A stretch of 64,000 nucleotides of DNA from Haloferula rosea (GCF_016595525.1 NZ_JAENII010000001.1:1-64000), one strand, 5' to 3'; counted from the stretch's first letter, positions 1 to 9,697 are shown. The notes: generated from the letters alone by a model not told the origin. Numbers and translations: made by a program.

Positions 1-16
1 ACCTCACGGGCCGCCG

Positions 17-148
17 CCGGTTTCCATGGCTGGTTTGCGGCGCGGCCCGTGGGACATTTTTCCAACGAGACGGAGGGGCCAATCGGGACAGCGGCTGCTT
101 CGACTCATCAGACGGTTGTTCGCTCCGGTTTCCATGGCTGGTTTGCGG
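17..148. repeat. 24-bp perfect direct repeat upstream of rsmH
   Basis: Positions 17-40 and 125-148 carry the same 24 bases, 108 bases apart. Similarity continues weakly for about 20 further bases in each copy (a GGGAC followed by a T-run). The second copy ends 20 bases before the rsmH start codon, so the element sits in the presumed promoter or leader of the dcw cluster. MraZ normally controls such clusters by binding short TGGG-type repeats, but these copies do not match that pattern clearly. A duplicated operator or promoter is an inference. Confidence 0.8.
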
Positions 149-168
149 GGCGACAACCGGGGACTTTC

Positions 169-1131
169 ATGTGTGGTGTGTCGACGAGCGGCTCATCCGA
201 CTACCATGTCTCCGTGCTCCCCAGGGAGACCCGGGAATGGATGGCCGCCTCGCCGGACAAGTTCATCATCGATGGCACGCTGGGCGGGGGAGGACACAGC
301 GAGATGTTTCTCGAGGCTGGAGCACGGGTGCTCGGCGTCGACCGCGACCCTGAAGCCCTGGCTCATGCAACCGCGCGCCTCGAGCGCTTCGGCGATCGCT
401 TTCGCACTTGGCAGGGAAACTTTGCCGATCTTCTAGACAACCCCGAGGTTCAGGGGGGAGAGCAAGCCGATGGCTTGCTTCTGGACCTCGGGGTGTCGTC
501 TCGTCAACTGGATGCTGCGGAGAGGGGATTCTCTTTCCGTGGCGAGGGGCCGCTGGACATGAGAATGGGACCAGCGACCGACTTCACCGCTGCCGACCTG
601 GTGAACACCTGGTCGGAAGATGAGATTCGCAAGATGCTGCGTGAATACGGGGAAGAGCCCCGGGCGCGTCGGATCGCTGCGGCCATCGTGAAGCAGCGCG
701 AGAAGGCTCCTTTCGAAACCACCACTCAACTGGCCGACTGCATCGAGCGGGAAGTCGGGCGGACCGGAAGAACTCATCCCGCGACCCGCAGCTTTCAGGC
801 GATCCGCATCGTCGTGAACGATGAACTGGGTTCGCTCGAACGGGCCCTTGAGGCATCGGTCGATCTGATCAAGCCGGGTGGCCGACTTCTGGTCATCACC
901 TTCCACAGTCTGGAGGACCGGATGGTCAAAAGATTCATGCAGGATCGAGCCAAGCAGTGGCTTGATCAACCTGACTGGCCGGAGCCCCGGCCCAACCCTC
1001 GGTGGTGCTTCCACCTTCCAAAGAGAAAAGCGATCGCCCCAGGCGACGATGAGATCCAGGTGAACCCGAGGGCCCGCAGTGCAAAACTGCGGGTCGCTGA
1101 GCTTCTGGAAACCACTCCAACAAGACCATGA
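169..1131 (+). CDS. rsmH: 16S rRNA (cytosine1402-N4)-methyltransferase RsmH (MraW)
   Basis: A 320-residue S-adenosylmethionine-dependent methyltransferase that modifies C1402 in the decoding centre of 16S rRNA. It starts with the family signature YHVSVLP (residues 12-18), followed by the SAM-binding loop GTLGGGGHS (36-44) and the later LDLGVSSRQLD motif. An in-frame GTG at position 49 would give a longer protein. The ATG at 169 is preferred because a GGGGA-type ribosome site lies just upstream and the YHVSVLP motif then falls where the family expects it. It is first in the dcw cluster and overlaps the next gene by four bases (ATGA). No mraZ is seen in front of it, but the window begins only 168 bases upstream. 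Confidence 0.96.
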   Translation: MCGVSTSGSSDYHVSVLPRETREWMAASPDKFIIDGTLGGGGHSEMFLEAGARVLGVDRDPEALAHATARLERFGDRFRTWQGNFADLLDNPEVQGGEQADGLLLDLGVSSRQLDAAERGFSFRGEGPLDMRMGPATDFTAADLVNTWSEDEIRKMLREYGEEPRARRIAAAIVKQREKAPFETTTQLADCIEREVGRTGRTHPATRSFQAIRIVVNDELGSLERALEASVDLIKPGGRLLVITFHSLEDRMVKRFMQDRAKQWLDQPDWPEPRPNPRWCFHLPKRKAIAPGDDEIQVNPRARSAKLRVAELLETTPTRP

Positions 1132-1472
1132 ACCGACGCCGATCCGAAGAATTGCCGAATCATTCGGCAGCCTTTCTTGCCCTTGCTCTCGCTGCCATCG
1201 TGGCGACGACGGGAGGAGCGATGCATGCCATCTACCGGAATGGTCAGATCAAGACCGAGCGCAAGATCGCGGACACCCGCAAGCGCATCGAGGAGCATCA
1301 CCTGGACATTCAGATGATCGAGGTGAGGAAGGAGAGATTGTTGGATCGCTACGAGATCCGAGACCAGCTCGCGTTGGTGGATTCATCGTTGTTAGCCGTC
1401 GACCACGGGGTGGTCGAAAAGGTGAGCCCGACCAGCTCCGGGGAGACTTTTCCAGTCGTGGTGCGGCCCTGA
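1128..1472 (+). CDS. ftsL: FtsL-like septum protein
   Basis: A 114-residue bitopic membrane protein: a short basic N-terminus, one hydrophobic segment at about 14-36, then a charged region rich in K, R and E (about 40-70) with coiled-coil character. FtsL proteins have this plan and little sequence conservation, so the call rests on topology, size and its place between rsmH and ftsI. FtsL works with FtsB and FtsQ to activate the FtsW-FtsI synthase. The start overlaps the rsmH stop codon, suggesting translational coupling. No FtsB or FtsQ gene is nearby. Confidence 0.75.
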   Translation: MNRRRSEELPNHSAAFLALALAAIVATTGGAMHAIYRNGQIKTERKIADTRKRIEEHHLDIQMIEVRKERLLDRYEIRDQLALVDSSLLAVDHGVVEKVSPTSSGETFPVVVRP

Positions 1473-1475
1473 TTC

Positions 1476-3410
1476 ATGTCGTCGAAGTCCTTTCAGTTTC
1501 GTTGCTTGCTGTTGTGCACGGTCCTTGTGGCCGGGCTCAGTTTGCTTTCAGTGAGGCTGATCCAGATTCAGGTCTGGGAGCGGAAGAAATATGCGGAAAG
1601 GGCGCGTGCGGCGTATGACCGGAGTGAGACCCTGCCCGGTCTTCGCGGGAAGATCGTGGATCGCCACGAGGAGGTCCTGGCCAAGAGCATTGCGCTGAGC
1701 GCGGTGATGATCGACGCCAACCTCATGAACGACCCGGTGGTGGTCGTCAAAGCGCTCGCTTACGAGCGGGCGTCGAGCGAAGAGGGCTGGAATGAGCTCA
1801 CGGCCAACGAGCAAGCCCGCAAGCTAAAGGCATACCGCAGCGTGATCCTCGGCGAGGAGCCCCCCGAGGTCATCGTGAGCCGCCATCTGGCTCGTGCCGT
1901 GGGAATTCTGGCCCGGCCGCTCGGCCTGCGCCGTGAGGAGCTGAGGGCTCGGATCGAAGGGCCGCGCAACAAGGGTCGTCAGTACTATCCGATCGCCAAG
2001 GACCTGCCGGAGGACGTGGCCGACAGCTTGCGCGAGTTGATTGCGGAGAACCACCTGAAGGGGTTCCGCTTCGAGAACAAGATCAAGCGTTGGTACACCT
2101 CACCCGATCTCGCGACCCACGTGATCGGCTACACGGGTGAGGAGAAGTATGAGAACCTGAAGGGCAAGACCGCCTTCCGGCAGATCGGCAAGTTCGGCAT
2201 CGAATCGGCGATGGAGGAGTATCTCCGCGGCACCGACGGCTACTGGGACCACCTGAAAATCCCGATGCCCGGTGAGGAGGGGAGCATGGTGCCTCCGGTG
2301 CACGGATTGAATGTCCAGCTGACCCTGGACATGGGCATTCAGGCCATCGTCGAGGAAGAGCTGGATGCCGCGCTCGAGACCTACATTTCCAAACGGGGCT
2401 GCATCGTGGTGCTCGAACCGAAGACCGGAGAGTTGCTGGCGATGGCCAGTCGGCCACATTTCAACCTGAACCGCAAGGAAGGGCTGGCCGAAGGGGCGAT
2501 GAACTACGCCCTGCAGGGGATCTACGAGCCGGGCAGTACGTTCAAGATTGTGGCGGCTGCGGGTGCGCTGAATGAGCGTCTGGTTAGCCCTGAAACCCTG
2601 ATATACTGTCACAACGGGCTGTATCAGGAGGGCCGCCTCCGGATTCCCGATCACCATCCGTATGGGATGCTTCCGGTGTGGGGAGTGTTGCAGAAGTCGA
2701 GCAACATCGGCGCCTTCAAGATCGCCCGTCAGCTCGGCACCAAGAGGTTCTACGAGTATGCCCACCAACTCGGATTGGGAAGCGACACCGGGATCCTGCT
2801 TAGTGGCGAATCCGCAGGCACGGTCCGGGACACGAACAATCTGATCGACTTCAGCCGGGCCTCCTATGGCTACGCGCTGAATGTGACTCCGCTACAGGTA
2901 GCGGCGGCCTATGGGGCGATTGCGAATGGCGGTGAGTGGGTTCGTCCCCGGGTGATCCGTTCGATCATTGCCAACGACGGAACCGTGCTTGAGCGCTACC
3001 GTCCGGAAGTCGAGCGACGGGTGCTTCGAGAGGAAGTCGCCGAGCAGCTCCGCGATGCCTTGGTCACAGTGGTGGAGCCGGGTGGCACGGCGACCCGCGC
3101 TGCGGTTTCCGGCTTCAAGGTGGCAGGAAAGACTGGCACGGCGATCCGCATCGACAAAGGTCGCTATCAGAAGCCCCCGTTCGCCAGTGAGTCGCACTAC
3201 ACCGTTTCATTTGCCGGCATGATGCCTGCCGAGGATCCGGCCTTCGTCTGCCTCGTGGTGGTGGACGATCCTCTCACGAATGAGGTGAAGCGCTATGGGG
3301 GAACGATTGCGGCGCCGACCTTTGCCAAGGTGGCCGAGCGATTGGCCACGCACATGAATCTCACTCCCACCGAGCCTCTTGACGAGGACACCCTGGCGGA
3401 AGCCGACTAA
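1476..3410 (+). CDS. ftsI: Penicillin-binding protein, septal transpeptidase FtsI (PBP3)
   Basis: A 644-residue class B penicillin-binding protein that crosslinks septal peptidoglycan. One N-terminal transmembrane segment (about 10-30) is followed by the dimerisation domain and the transpeptidase domain. The active-site motifs are all present: STFK (serine 354, lysine 357), SSN (408-410) and KTGT (552-555). No C-terminal PASTA repeats follow. It starts three bases after ftsL and ends three bases before murE, and its partner glycosyltransferase FtsW lies at 9698 in the same cluster. FtsI rather than an elongation PBP2 is inferred from the dcw context. Confidence 0.95.
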   Translation: MSSKSFQFRCLLLCTVLVAGLSLLSVRLIQIQVWERKKYAERARAAYDRSETLPGLRGKIVDRHEEVLAKSIALSAVMIDANLMNDPVVVVKALAYERASSEEGWNELTANEQARKLKAYRSVILGEEPPEVIVSRHLARAVGILARPLGLRREELRARIEGPRNKGRQYYPIAKDLPEDVADSLRELIAENHLKGFRFENKIKRWYTSPDLATHVIGYTGEEKYENLKGKTAFRQIGKFGIESAMEEYLRGTDGYWDHLKIPMPGEEGSMVPPVHGLNVQLTLDMGIQAIVEEELDAALETYISKRGCIVVLEPKTGELLAMASRPHFNLNRKEGLAEGAMNYALQGIYEPGSTFKIVAAAGALNERLVSPETLIYCHNGLYQEGRLRIPDHHPYGMLPVWGVLQKSSNIGAFKIARQLGTKRFYEYAHQLGLGSDTGILLSGESAGTVRDTNNLIDFSRASYGYALNVTPLQVAAAYGAIANGGEWVRPRVIRSIIANDGTVLERYRPEVERRVLREEVAEQLRDALVTVVEPGGTATRAAVSGFKVAGKTGTAIRIDKGRYQKPPFASESHYTVSFAGMMPAEDPAFVCLVVVDDPLTNEVKRYGGTIAAPTFAKVAERLATHMNLTPTEPLDEDTLAEAD

Positions 3411-3413
3411 GCC

Positions 3414-4919
3414 ATGAAACTCAGCGAACTCACCTCCAGGCTGCGCAAACCACTCGTCGTGGGTTCGCTCGACGTCGACGTTTCGTCGGTGACGTCGGAT
3501 TCGCGTCAGGTCGACGATGGGTCGATCTTCGTGGCGGTGCGTGGAACTCAGGTGGACGGGCGCCGATTCATCGGTTCCGCCGTGGAGGCGGGGGCCGTGG
3601 CGGTGGTCAGTGAGAGCGCTCCGGAAACGGGCGATCCAACGAAGGTGACCTGGATTCAGGTCTCCGATACCCGGGCGGCGCTGTCGGCAATGGCCGCAGG
3701 CCTTGCAGGTGATCCGTCCAGGGACTTGAAGCTGGTCGGTGTCACCGGGACGAACGGAAAGACGACGACGGGGTTCCTCTGTCACCATATCATGAAGTCC
3801 GCGTGGCATCGTGCAGGTCTGCTCGGAACCGTGCAGGTCGACGACGGGGAGAAGATCACGGTGGCAAGCCACACGACACCGGATGCGGTGGATTTGCAGA
3901 ATTTGATCGCACGCATGGCTGGCAATGGCTGCCGGGGTGCGGCCCTCGAGGTTTCCTCGCATGGGATCGACCAGAAGCGGGTGGCTGATCTGGCCTTCGA
4001 CGCGCTCGTTTTCACCAACCTGACTCAGGACCACCTCGACTACCATGGAACGATGGCGGCGTATGCGGCGGCGAAGTTCTCCTGGTTCGAGGCCGCAGCT
4101 GCCGATCCCCGGGGGAAGAAGCCCGTCGCGGTGATCAATGTGGATGATGCGAGCGGAGCGGAGCTGGCCGGCATGCTGAGGGACAAGATGCCGATCGTGC
4201 GTTATGGCTTCGGTCTGCATACCGACCTGCGGGCCTTGGAATTCCGCCAGAGTTCGCGTGGCATGGAGGTGAAACTTGAAACCAAGGGGCGCCAGTATCT
4301 CATCCGCACTCCACTGATCGGACGCTTCAACGCCTACAACATCCTCGCGGCACTCGGTGCCATGAAAGCCATCGGGGTGCCGATGCGCCAGGCGATCGCG
4401 GCCCTCGCGGAAGCGCCGCAGATTCCCGGGCGAATGGAGTACTGCGGCAACCGCGATGGCGTTTCAGTTTTCGTCGACTATGCCCATACGCCGGACGCAT
4501 TGGAGAATTCCTGCAAAACGCTGAAGGAGCTGGAGCCACGGCGACTGATCACGGTCTTCGGCTGTGGGGGGGACCGTGACCGCGCCAAACGTCCGCTGAT
4601 GGCGAAGGCTGCAGCCCGCTATTCGGATGTGTGCGTGATCACGTCGGACAATCCTAGGAGTGAGGATCCCCAGGCGATCATCGAGCAAGTGGAAGCCGGA
4701 ATGGGCAACAGCCGATACAAGAGTGTCGCGGATCGCGCGGAAGCCATCCGTATCGCCATTCACGCGGCCGGGAAAGGGGACATGGTCCTGATCGCTGGGA
4801 AGGGTCACGAGACTTATCAGGAGTTCGCGGGAAACACCGTGGATTTTGACGACCGGAATCAGGCACGCATCGCACTGGCCGAGCGTCCACCCATGGATGA
4901 ACCACCGAGGAAACGATGA
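3414..4919 (+). CDS. murE: UDP-N-acetylmuramoyl-L-alanyl-D-glutamate--2,6-diaminopimelate ligase MurE
   Basis: A 501-residue Mur ligase that adds the third amino acid to the UDP-MurNAc dipeptide in the cytoplasm. The ATP-binding loop TGTNGKTT is at 111-118. The substrate-selecting motif DNPR is at 412-415, which in this family indicates meso-diaminopimelate rather than lysine, so the cell wall should be of the DAP type. The length matches the family. The gene starts four bases after ftsI and overlaps murF by four bases. Confidence 0.97.
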   Translation: MKLSELTSRLRKPLVVGSLDVDVSSVTSDSRQVDDGSIFVAVRGTQVDGRRFIGSAVEAGAVAVVSESAPETGDPTKVTWIQVSDTRAALSAMAAGLAGDPSRDLKLVGVTGTNGKTTTGFLCHHIMKSAWHRAGLLGTVQVDDGEKITVASHTTPDAVDLQNLIARMAGNGCRGAALEVSSHGIDQKRVADLAFDALVFTNLTQDHLDYHGTMAAYAAAKFSWFEAAAADPRGKKPVAVINVDDASGAELAGMLRDKMPIVRYGFGLHTDLRALEFRQSSRGMEVKLETKGRQYLIRTPLIGRFNAYNILAALGAMKAIGVPMRQAIAALAEAPQIPGRMEYCGNRDGVSVFVDYAHTPDALENSCKTLKELEPRRLITVFGCGGDRDRAKRPLMAKAAARYSDVCVITSDNPRSEDPQAIIEQVEAGMGNSRYKSVADRAEAIRIAIHAAGKGDMVLIAGKGHETYQEFAGNTVDFDDRNQARIALAERPPMDEPPRKR

Positions 4920-6280
4920 AACCTGTCGATGCCAACACCCTGGCTCAGATCACCGGAGGCGAATTGCTTCTGGGTGACGGCGGGGCGGTGGCTGGCGCGG
5001 TTTCCACCGATACCCGGACGATTCCGGATGGTGCGGCGTTCTTTGCCCTGAAAGGAGATCGCTTCGATGCCAATGACTTCGCCGGTCAGGCTGCTGCTGC
5101 CGGAGCCCGGGTCGTGGTGGTCGAGCGCTGGGATGAGGCCGATGCGCACGGGGCGGCAGTGGTCAAGGTGCCGAACGGTTTGTTCGCCTTGCAGAGGTTG
5201 GCGCGCTGGCAGCGTCAGCAACGGGAGATGCCTGTCGTGGGCATTACGGGTTCCAATGGCAAGACGAGCACGAAGGATTTCACCCGGGCGGTACTCGGGC
5301 AGCGCTACGACGTCTGTGCGACACGGGGCAACCTGAACAATCACATCGGGGTGCCGTTGACGGTACTTTCGATCGAGGCGCAGCACGATGCCGCGGTGGT
5401 GGAGATGGGGATGAACCACTCGGGTGAGATTGCGCCGCTGTGTGAGATCGCGATGCCGACCCTGGGCATCATCACCAACATCGGCACGGCGCACATCGAG
5501 CACCTGGGAAGCCGTGAGAGCATTGCCGAGGAGAAGGGATCGCTGGCGCGCGCGCTGCCCGAAAGCGGTGCGCTCTTCGTGCCGGCGGGTTGTGATTTCT
5601 ACGAATACTTCAAGTCCCGTACCAAGGCGCGGGTGATCCCGGTTGGAAACGGGCGGGGTCTGGTTCGCGCCGAGAATCTCCATCAGGAGGGCGGGCGTTC
5701 GCGTTTCACCCTGGTGATCGAGGGTGAGGCGGTGGCGGAGGTGGATCTGCCCGTGATCGGGCGGCATATGGTCAAGAATGCCCTGCTTGCCGCGGGTTGC
5801 GGTTGGTTCCTCGGCATGAGCCCGGAGGAGATCGCCCGCGGGCTGTCATCGACAGAACTCACGAGTGGCCGGCTGCGCCGCTACGAGTCGTCCGGGATCA
5901 CGGTGTTCGACGACACTTACAATGCAAACCCGGAATCGATGGCGGCAGCCATCGAGACCCTGGCCGAAACACCGGTGGCCAATGGAGCCCGTCGGTTCGT
6001 GGTGCTGGGCCCGATGGGTGAGCTTGGCAGCCATGCCGAAGCGGCTCATCTGGAAGTCGGCCGACTTGCCGCCGAACGAGGCCTGAGTGTGGTGGCCGTG
6101 GGCAAGGGTGCCGAAGGCATCGCCGAGGGTGCGGGCAACGCCGAATACTTTGCTGAAGGTTCATCGGCAGCCGATGAACTTTCGAACCGTCTCAAGCCGG
6201 GTGACGCCATTCTATTCAAGGCCAGTCGGAGCGCGGCCATGGAGAAGGTGATGAATCAGGCATTTCCCCCGAACAACTGA
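4916..6280 (+). CDS. murF: UDP-N-acetylmuramoyl-tripeptide--D-alanyl-D-alanine ligase MurF
   Basis: A 454-residue Mur ligase that adds D-Ala-D-Ala to the UDP-MurNAc tripeptide, the last cytoplasmic step on the stem peptide. The N-terminal MurF substrate domain contains the STDTR motif (30-34), and the ATP loop TGSNGKTS is at 111-118. A later FDDTYNANPESM block is typical of MurF. The start overlaps the murE stop (ATGA), and the stop overlaps the mraY start by one base (TGATG), so the three genes are probably translationally coupled. Confidence 0.97.
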   Translation: MKPVDANTLAQITGGELLLGDGGAVAGAVSTDTRTIPDGAAFFALKGDRFDANDFAGQAAAAGARVVVVERWDEADAHGAAVVKVPNGLFALQRLARWQRQQREMPVVGITGSNGKTSTKDFTRAVLGQRYDVCATRGNLNNHIGVPLTVLSIEAQHDAAVVEMGMNHSGEIAPLCEIAMPTLGIITNIGTAHIEHLGSRESIAEEKGSLARALPESGALFVPAGCDFYEYFKSRTKARVIPVGNGRGLVRAENLHQEGGRSRFTLVIEGEAVAEVDLPVIGRHMVKNALLAAGCGWFLGMSPEEIARGLSSTELTSGRLRRYESSGITVFDDTYNANPESMAAAIETLAETPVANGARRFVVLGPMGELGSHAEAAHLEVGRLAAERGLSVVAVGKGAEGIAEGAGNAEYFAEGSSAADELSNRLKPGDAILFKASRSAAMEKVMNQAFPPNN

Positions 6281-7500
6281 TGCTTTATTGGATTTACGAA
6301 TGGTGGCGCAGCGCGTTTGAAGCCGAGAAACTTGCCGGTGCGGAAGGCTGGGCGCATGCCCTGAGCTTCCTCAACCTGTTGCAGTACATCACGTTTCGTG
6401 CGGCTCTGGGTGCCTTGATGGCATTCCTGCTGAGTGTGGTTCTCGGGCCGCGGGTGATCCGCCGGTTGATCTCGCTCAAGGTCGGTCAGCCGATCCGGAC
6501 GGCTGACGAAGTCCACAAGCTGGCCGAACTCCATGGTGGCAAGGTGGGCACCCCGACGATGGGTGGCGTGCTGATCCTCGGTTCGGTGCTCATTTCCACC
6601 TTGATCTGTGCCAAGCCCTTCAACCCGTTCGTCGCGGTGTGCGCCTGCACGATGGGCGCGCTCGGTTTGCTGGGATTCTGCGACGACTACAAGAAGGTCA
6701 AGGAGAAGAACTCCGATGGCATCAGCGCGCGGGCCAAACTTTTCTGGCAGTTGGTCATCGCGGCGATGGCGGCCTGCTTCATCTTCTTCAAGCCGGAGAT
6801 CTCGGGGTTCGGATACACTCCGGATCAGCTCGAGGAGTATGGTTACGTGCCTGGATACAAGCTGGGCGACCAGCCGATGGGCATCGGAGCCATCACCTTC
6901 CCGCTGTTCAAGTTTGCGATCATCGATCTGTCATGGCTGATCATCCCGTTCTTCATCGCAGTCATCATCGGCTGCTCGAACGCGGTGAATCTCACGGACG
7001 GTCTGGATGGTCTGGCGACCGGGTGCACGATCACGGTTTCGCTGGCCTATGCGATGCTGGCGTATCTGGCCGGCCATCTGTTCATGGCGACCGAATACCT
7101 GACGATCCCGTACAACCGGTTTGTTGCCGAACTCACCGTGTTCCTGTTGTCGCTGGCCGGTGCCGGATTCGGTTTCCTGTGGTTCAACTGTCACCCGGCG
7201 AAGGTCTTCATGGGGGACACCGGGTCGCTCGCGATTGGTGGAGCGATCGGAACCGCGGCGATCTGTGTGAAACAGGAACTCCTGCTGGTGATCATCGGCG
7301 GGGTGTTCGTCATGGAAGCGCTTTCGGTGATGCTTCAGGTCGGTAGCTTCAAGCTGCGCAAGAAGCGGATCTTCGCGATGGCGCCGATCCACCACCACTT
7401 CGAGCTGCGCGGCTGGCATGAAAGCCAGGTCATCATCCGCTTCTGGATCATCTCCATCATGCTCGCCCTGTTCGGGCTGGCTTTGCTGAAAATCGTCTAA
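6280..7500 (+). CDS. mraY: Phospho-N-acetylmuramoyl-pentapeptide-transferase MraY
   Basis: A 406-residue polytopic inner-membrane enzyme that transfers phospho-MurNAc-pentapeptide to undecaprenyl phosphate to form lipid I. The catalytic and Mg-binding landmarks are present: the aspartate pair in GFCDDYKK (D135, D136), NLTDGLDGL (237-245), FMGDTGSLA and the cytoplasmic triple histidine in APIHHHFE (371-373). It is slightly longer than the usual 360 residues because of an N-terminal helix extension and a loop near 175-205. It overlaps murF and murD by one base each. Confidence 0.97.
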   Translation: MLYWIYEWWRSAFEAEKLAGAEGWAHALSFLNLLQYITFRAALGALMAFLLSVVLGPRVIRRLISLKVGQPIRTADEVHKLAELHGGKVGTPTMGGVLILGSVLISTLICAKPFNPFVAVCACTMGALGLLGFCDDYKKVKEKNSDGISARAKLFWQLVIAAMAACFIFFKPEISGFGYTPDQLEEYGYVPGYKLGDQPMGIGAITFPLFKFAIIDLSWLIIPFFIAVIIGCSNAVNLTDGLDGLATGCTITVSLAYAMLAYLAGHLFMATEYLTIPYNRFVAELTVFLLSLAGAGFGFLWFNCHPAKVFMGDTGSLAIGGAIGTAAICVKQELLLVIIGGVFVMEALSVMLQVGSFKLRKKRIFAMAPIHHHFELRGWHESQVIIRFWIISIMLALFGLALLKIV

Positions 7501-8798
7501 TGGAACTCAAGGAACGTCGTGTGAACATCCTCGGGGCCGGCCGCAGTGGCCGGGCCGCGGCGGCGCTTGCCCTGCGCGAGGGAGCTCGGGTTCATGTGTA
7601 TGACGCGTCGGAGTCGATCGAGAATCTGCCGTCTGGAGTCACCGCGCACCCGGGGGCGACTCCGGAGTCCGCTGAAGCATCCGATGTGCTCGTGGTGAGC
7701 CCGGGGGTGGATACCTACGGCTCTCTGGTGAAGGCATTCTCCGCTGAGGCCGGCGAAACGATCGGTGAAATCGAGTTGGCTTGCCGTTTCTATCAGGGCC
7801 GGATCATCGCGATCACGGGGACCAATGGGAAGACGACCACCACCGAGCTGGTCGAGCGCATCCTCCGTGCCGGCGGCGAAGAGCCTGCCGCCTGCGGGAA
7901 CTACGGAGTGCCGGTTTGCGAGGTGGTGATGCGTGATCCGCAGCCGACGGTGCTGGCGCTTGAAGCCAGTTCGTTCCAGCTTGAGACGATCGTGGATTTC
8001 CGCCCTGACGTGGCGGTCTGGCTGAACTTCGCGCCGGACCACATGGACCGTTACCCTGACGTCGACAGCTACCGAGAAGCGAAGCTGCGGATTTTCACCA
8101 ACCAGACCGCATCGGACACCGTGGTGGTTCGTCATGGTGAGCCAATCGCGACCGGTGCCGGACGTTGCGTGACCTTTTCGACCGAGGATGATTCCGCGGA
8201 TTGGTTTTCCGATGGACAGAGGATCCGTCACGGCCTCGAGGAAGTGATCGACATGCATCAGGGCACCCACCTCCGAGGACTGCACAATGCCGAGAACGCC
8301 ATGGCGGCCATCGCTGCCTGTGAGGCCCTCGGAGTGAGCCGCGATTCGGTGGTGAAGGCCTTCGATGGTTATGCCCCTCCGCGACATCGGTGCGAGTTGG
8401 TCCGTATCCTCGACGGAGTCGAGTGGCTCAATGACTCCAAGGCGACGAATCTGCACGCCTTGGAAAGCGCCCTTCGCTCACAAACTAGGCCCATCGTATT
8501 AATTGCAGGAGGAAAGGAAAAAGGGCTCGATTATCGACCGCTTCTTCCCTTACTCAAGGAGCGCGCTGCGGCCGTGGTGACTTTTGGTGAGATCGGTCAG
8601 GCCCTGGCCGATCTGGTCGGAGAGCTTTCCCCGTGTGAAACGGTGGAGACACTCGCCGAGGCGGTTGAGTCCGCGCACGCCAAAGCCGTGGCGGGTGCCA
8701 CGGTCCTGTTCTCACCGGGCACTTCCTCATTTGATCAGTTCACCGGCTACGAGCAGCGCGGTGATGCATTCTGTCAGCTCGTCCATCAACTTCGCTAA
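7500..8798 (+). CDS. murD: UDP-N-acetylmuramoyl-L-alanine--D-glutamate ligase MurD
   Basis: A 432-residue Mur ligase that adds D-glutamate to UDP-MurNAc-L-alanine. An N-terminal Rossmann-like domain with a GAGRSGRAA loop (12-20) is followed by the ATP loop TGTNGKTT (106-113) and a C-terminal domain containing NDSKATN. The length is normal for the family. It shares one base with the end of mraY (TAATG). It acts two steps before MurF although it comes later in the gene order, as is usual in dcw clusters. Confidence 0.96.
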   Translation: MELKERRVNILGAGRSGRAAAALALREGARVHVYDASESIENLPSGVTAHPGATPESAEASDVLVVSPGVDTYGSLVKAFSAEAGETIGEIELACRFYQGRIIAITGTNGKTTTTELVERILRAGGEEPAACGNYGVPVCEVVMRDPQPTVLALEASSFQLETIVDFRPDVAVWLNFAPDHMDRYPDVDSYREAKLRIFTNQTASDTVVVRHGEPIATGAGRCVTFSTEDDSADWFSDGQRIRHGLEEVIDMHQGTHLRGLHNAENAMAAIAACEALGVSRDSVVKAFDGYAPPRHRCELVRILDGVEWLNDSKATNLHALESALRSQTRPIVLIAGGKEKGLDYRPLLPLLKERAAAVVTFGEIGQALADLVGELSPCETVETLAEAVESAHAKAVAGATVLFSPGTSSFDQFTGYEQRGDAFCQLVHQLR

Positions 8799-8812
8799 CC
8801 CCCTTACGACCC

Positions 8813-9676
8813 ATGAATAATCAACGCATGTCCGTGAAACGCCGCCCTGTGAAAAAGCGGGGCTTCCAGACACTCTTTGCCAACGTGGCACGCAAGAAGA
8901 AGCGGCATCGTGCTGCAACCAGTGCCACACCCGCCGACTTCGAAGGTGACGTGCCGAATCTTGGGATTGCCCGTGCGCTGGTGGTGATCCTGCTCATCCA
9001 CGTGGTCGCCATTGGTGGCATCTTCTTCCACAGCCACTGGCTGAGTGATGACGAGGCGACGGCGAAGACCCCGACTCCGGCGGTGGCCAAGCCCCTGCAA
9101 CCTGCCAGCCCGGCGGCTGCGCTGAATCGTGATCAGGGCGAGGATCTGCCAACCATTCGCTCAGGCGATTCCCTCTACACCGTGGGCACGGGTGATACCT
9201 ATCAGAGCATTGCACAGCGTTTCGGGATCGATGAAATGGAGCTCCGCCAAGCCAATGAGAATCTGGGGATTCGTCAGGGCCGTGTGCTGCGCATCCCACC
9301 GAAGATGATCACCGCGGTCGAACCCCCGGTGGTCACGGAACTGCGCGATCGCACGCCCGAGGTCACTCCGATCAATCCTCCGGCGGCTCCCGTGGCTGCG
9401 GTGGCACCGGAAGAGCCTGTCCGCGTGGCTCCAGCCGCTCCCCAGCCGGAGTTGGTGCCGACCGAGGCGGCACGCCAGGCCGATGCCCGTGCCAGTGGCA
9501 CCGTGAACCAACCTGAAGTCACCGCGTCGGGAACGACCTACAAGGTGAAGTCGGGTGATACCTTCTGGGCGATCGCCCAGCGTCACGGCACTACGGCTGA
9601 CAAGTTGATGAAGATCAACGGCATCTCCAATGCCCGGCACCTTCGGGTGGGGGCGACTCTGGTCATCCCTGACTGA
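8813..9676 (+). CDS. Membrane-anchored protein with two LysM domains
   Basis: A 287-residue protein with a basic cytoplasmic N-terminus (1-50), one transmembrane segment (about 52-73), a proline- and alanine-rich linker and two LysM repeats, about 121-163 and 242-287 (each with the SGDT/TGDTY and IAQR pattern). LysM domains bind the glycan strands of peptidoglycan. The position between murD and ftsW, 14 bases after murD and 21 before ftsW, suggests a role in septal wall synthesis or in tethering the division machinery to the wall. No enzymatic domain is visible. A second methionine at residue 6 is an alternative start. Confidence 0.85.
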   Translation: MNNQRMSVKRRPVKKRGFQTLFANVARKKKRHRAATSATPADFEGDVPNLGIARALVVILLIHVVAIGGIFFHSHWLSDDEATAKTPTPAVAKPLQPASPAAALNRDQGEDLPTIRSGDSLYTVGTGDTYQSIAQRFGIDEMELRQANENLGIRQGRVLRIPPKMITAVEPPVVTELRDRTPEVTPINPPAAPVAAVAPEEPVRVAPAAPQPELVPTEAARQADARASGTVNQPEVTASGTTYKVKSGDTFWAIAQRHGTTADKLMKINGISNARHLRVGATLVIPD

Positions 9677-9697
9677 GACTCCTCCTGATTTCTCCTC

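Noticed and set aside
49-168. Extended N-terminus of RsmH from the GTG at 49
   Set aside because: The family motif starts shortly after the ATG at 169, which has a ribosome site; the extension would run through the 24-base repeat.
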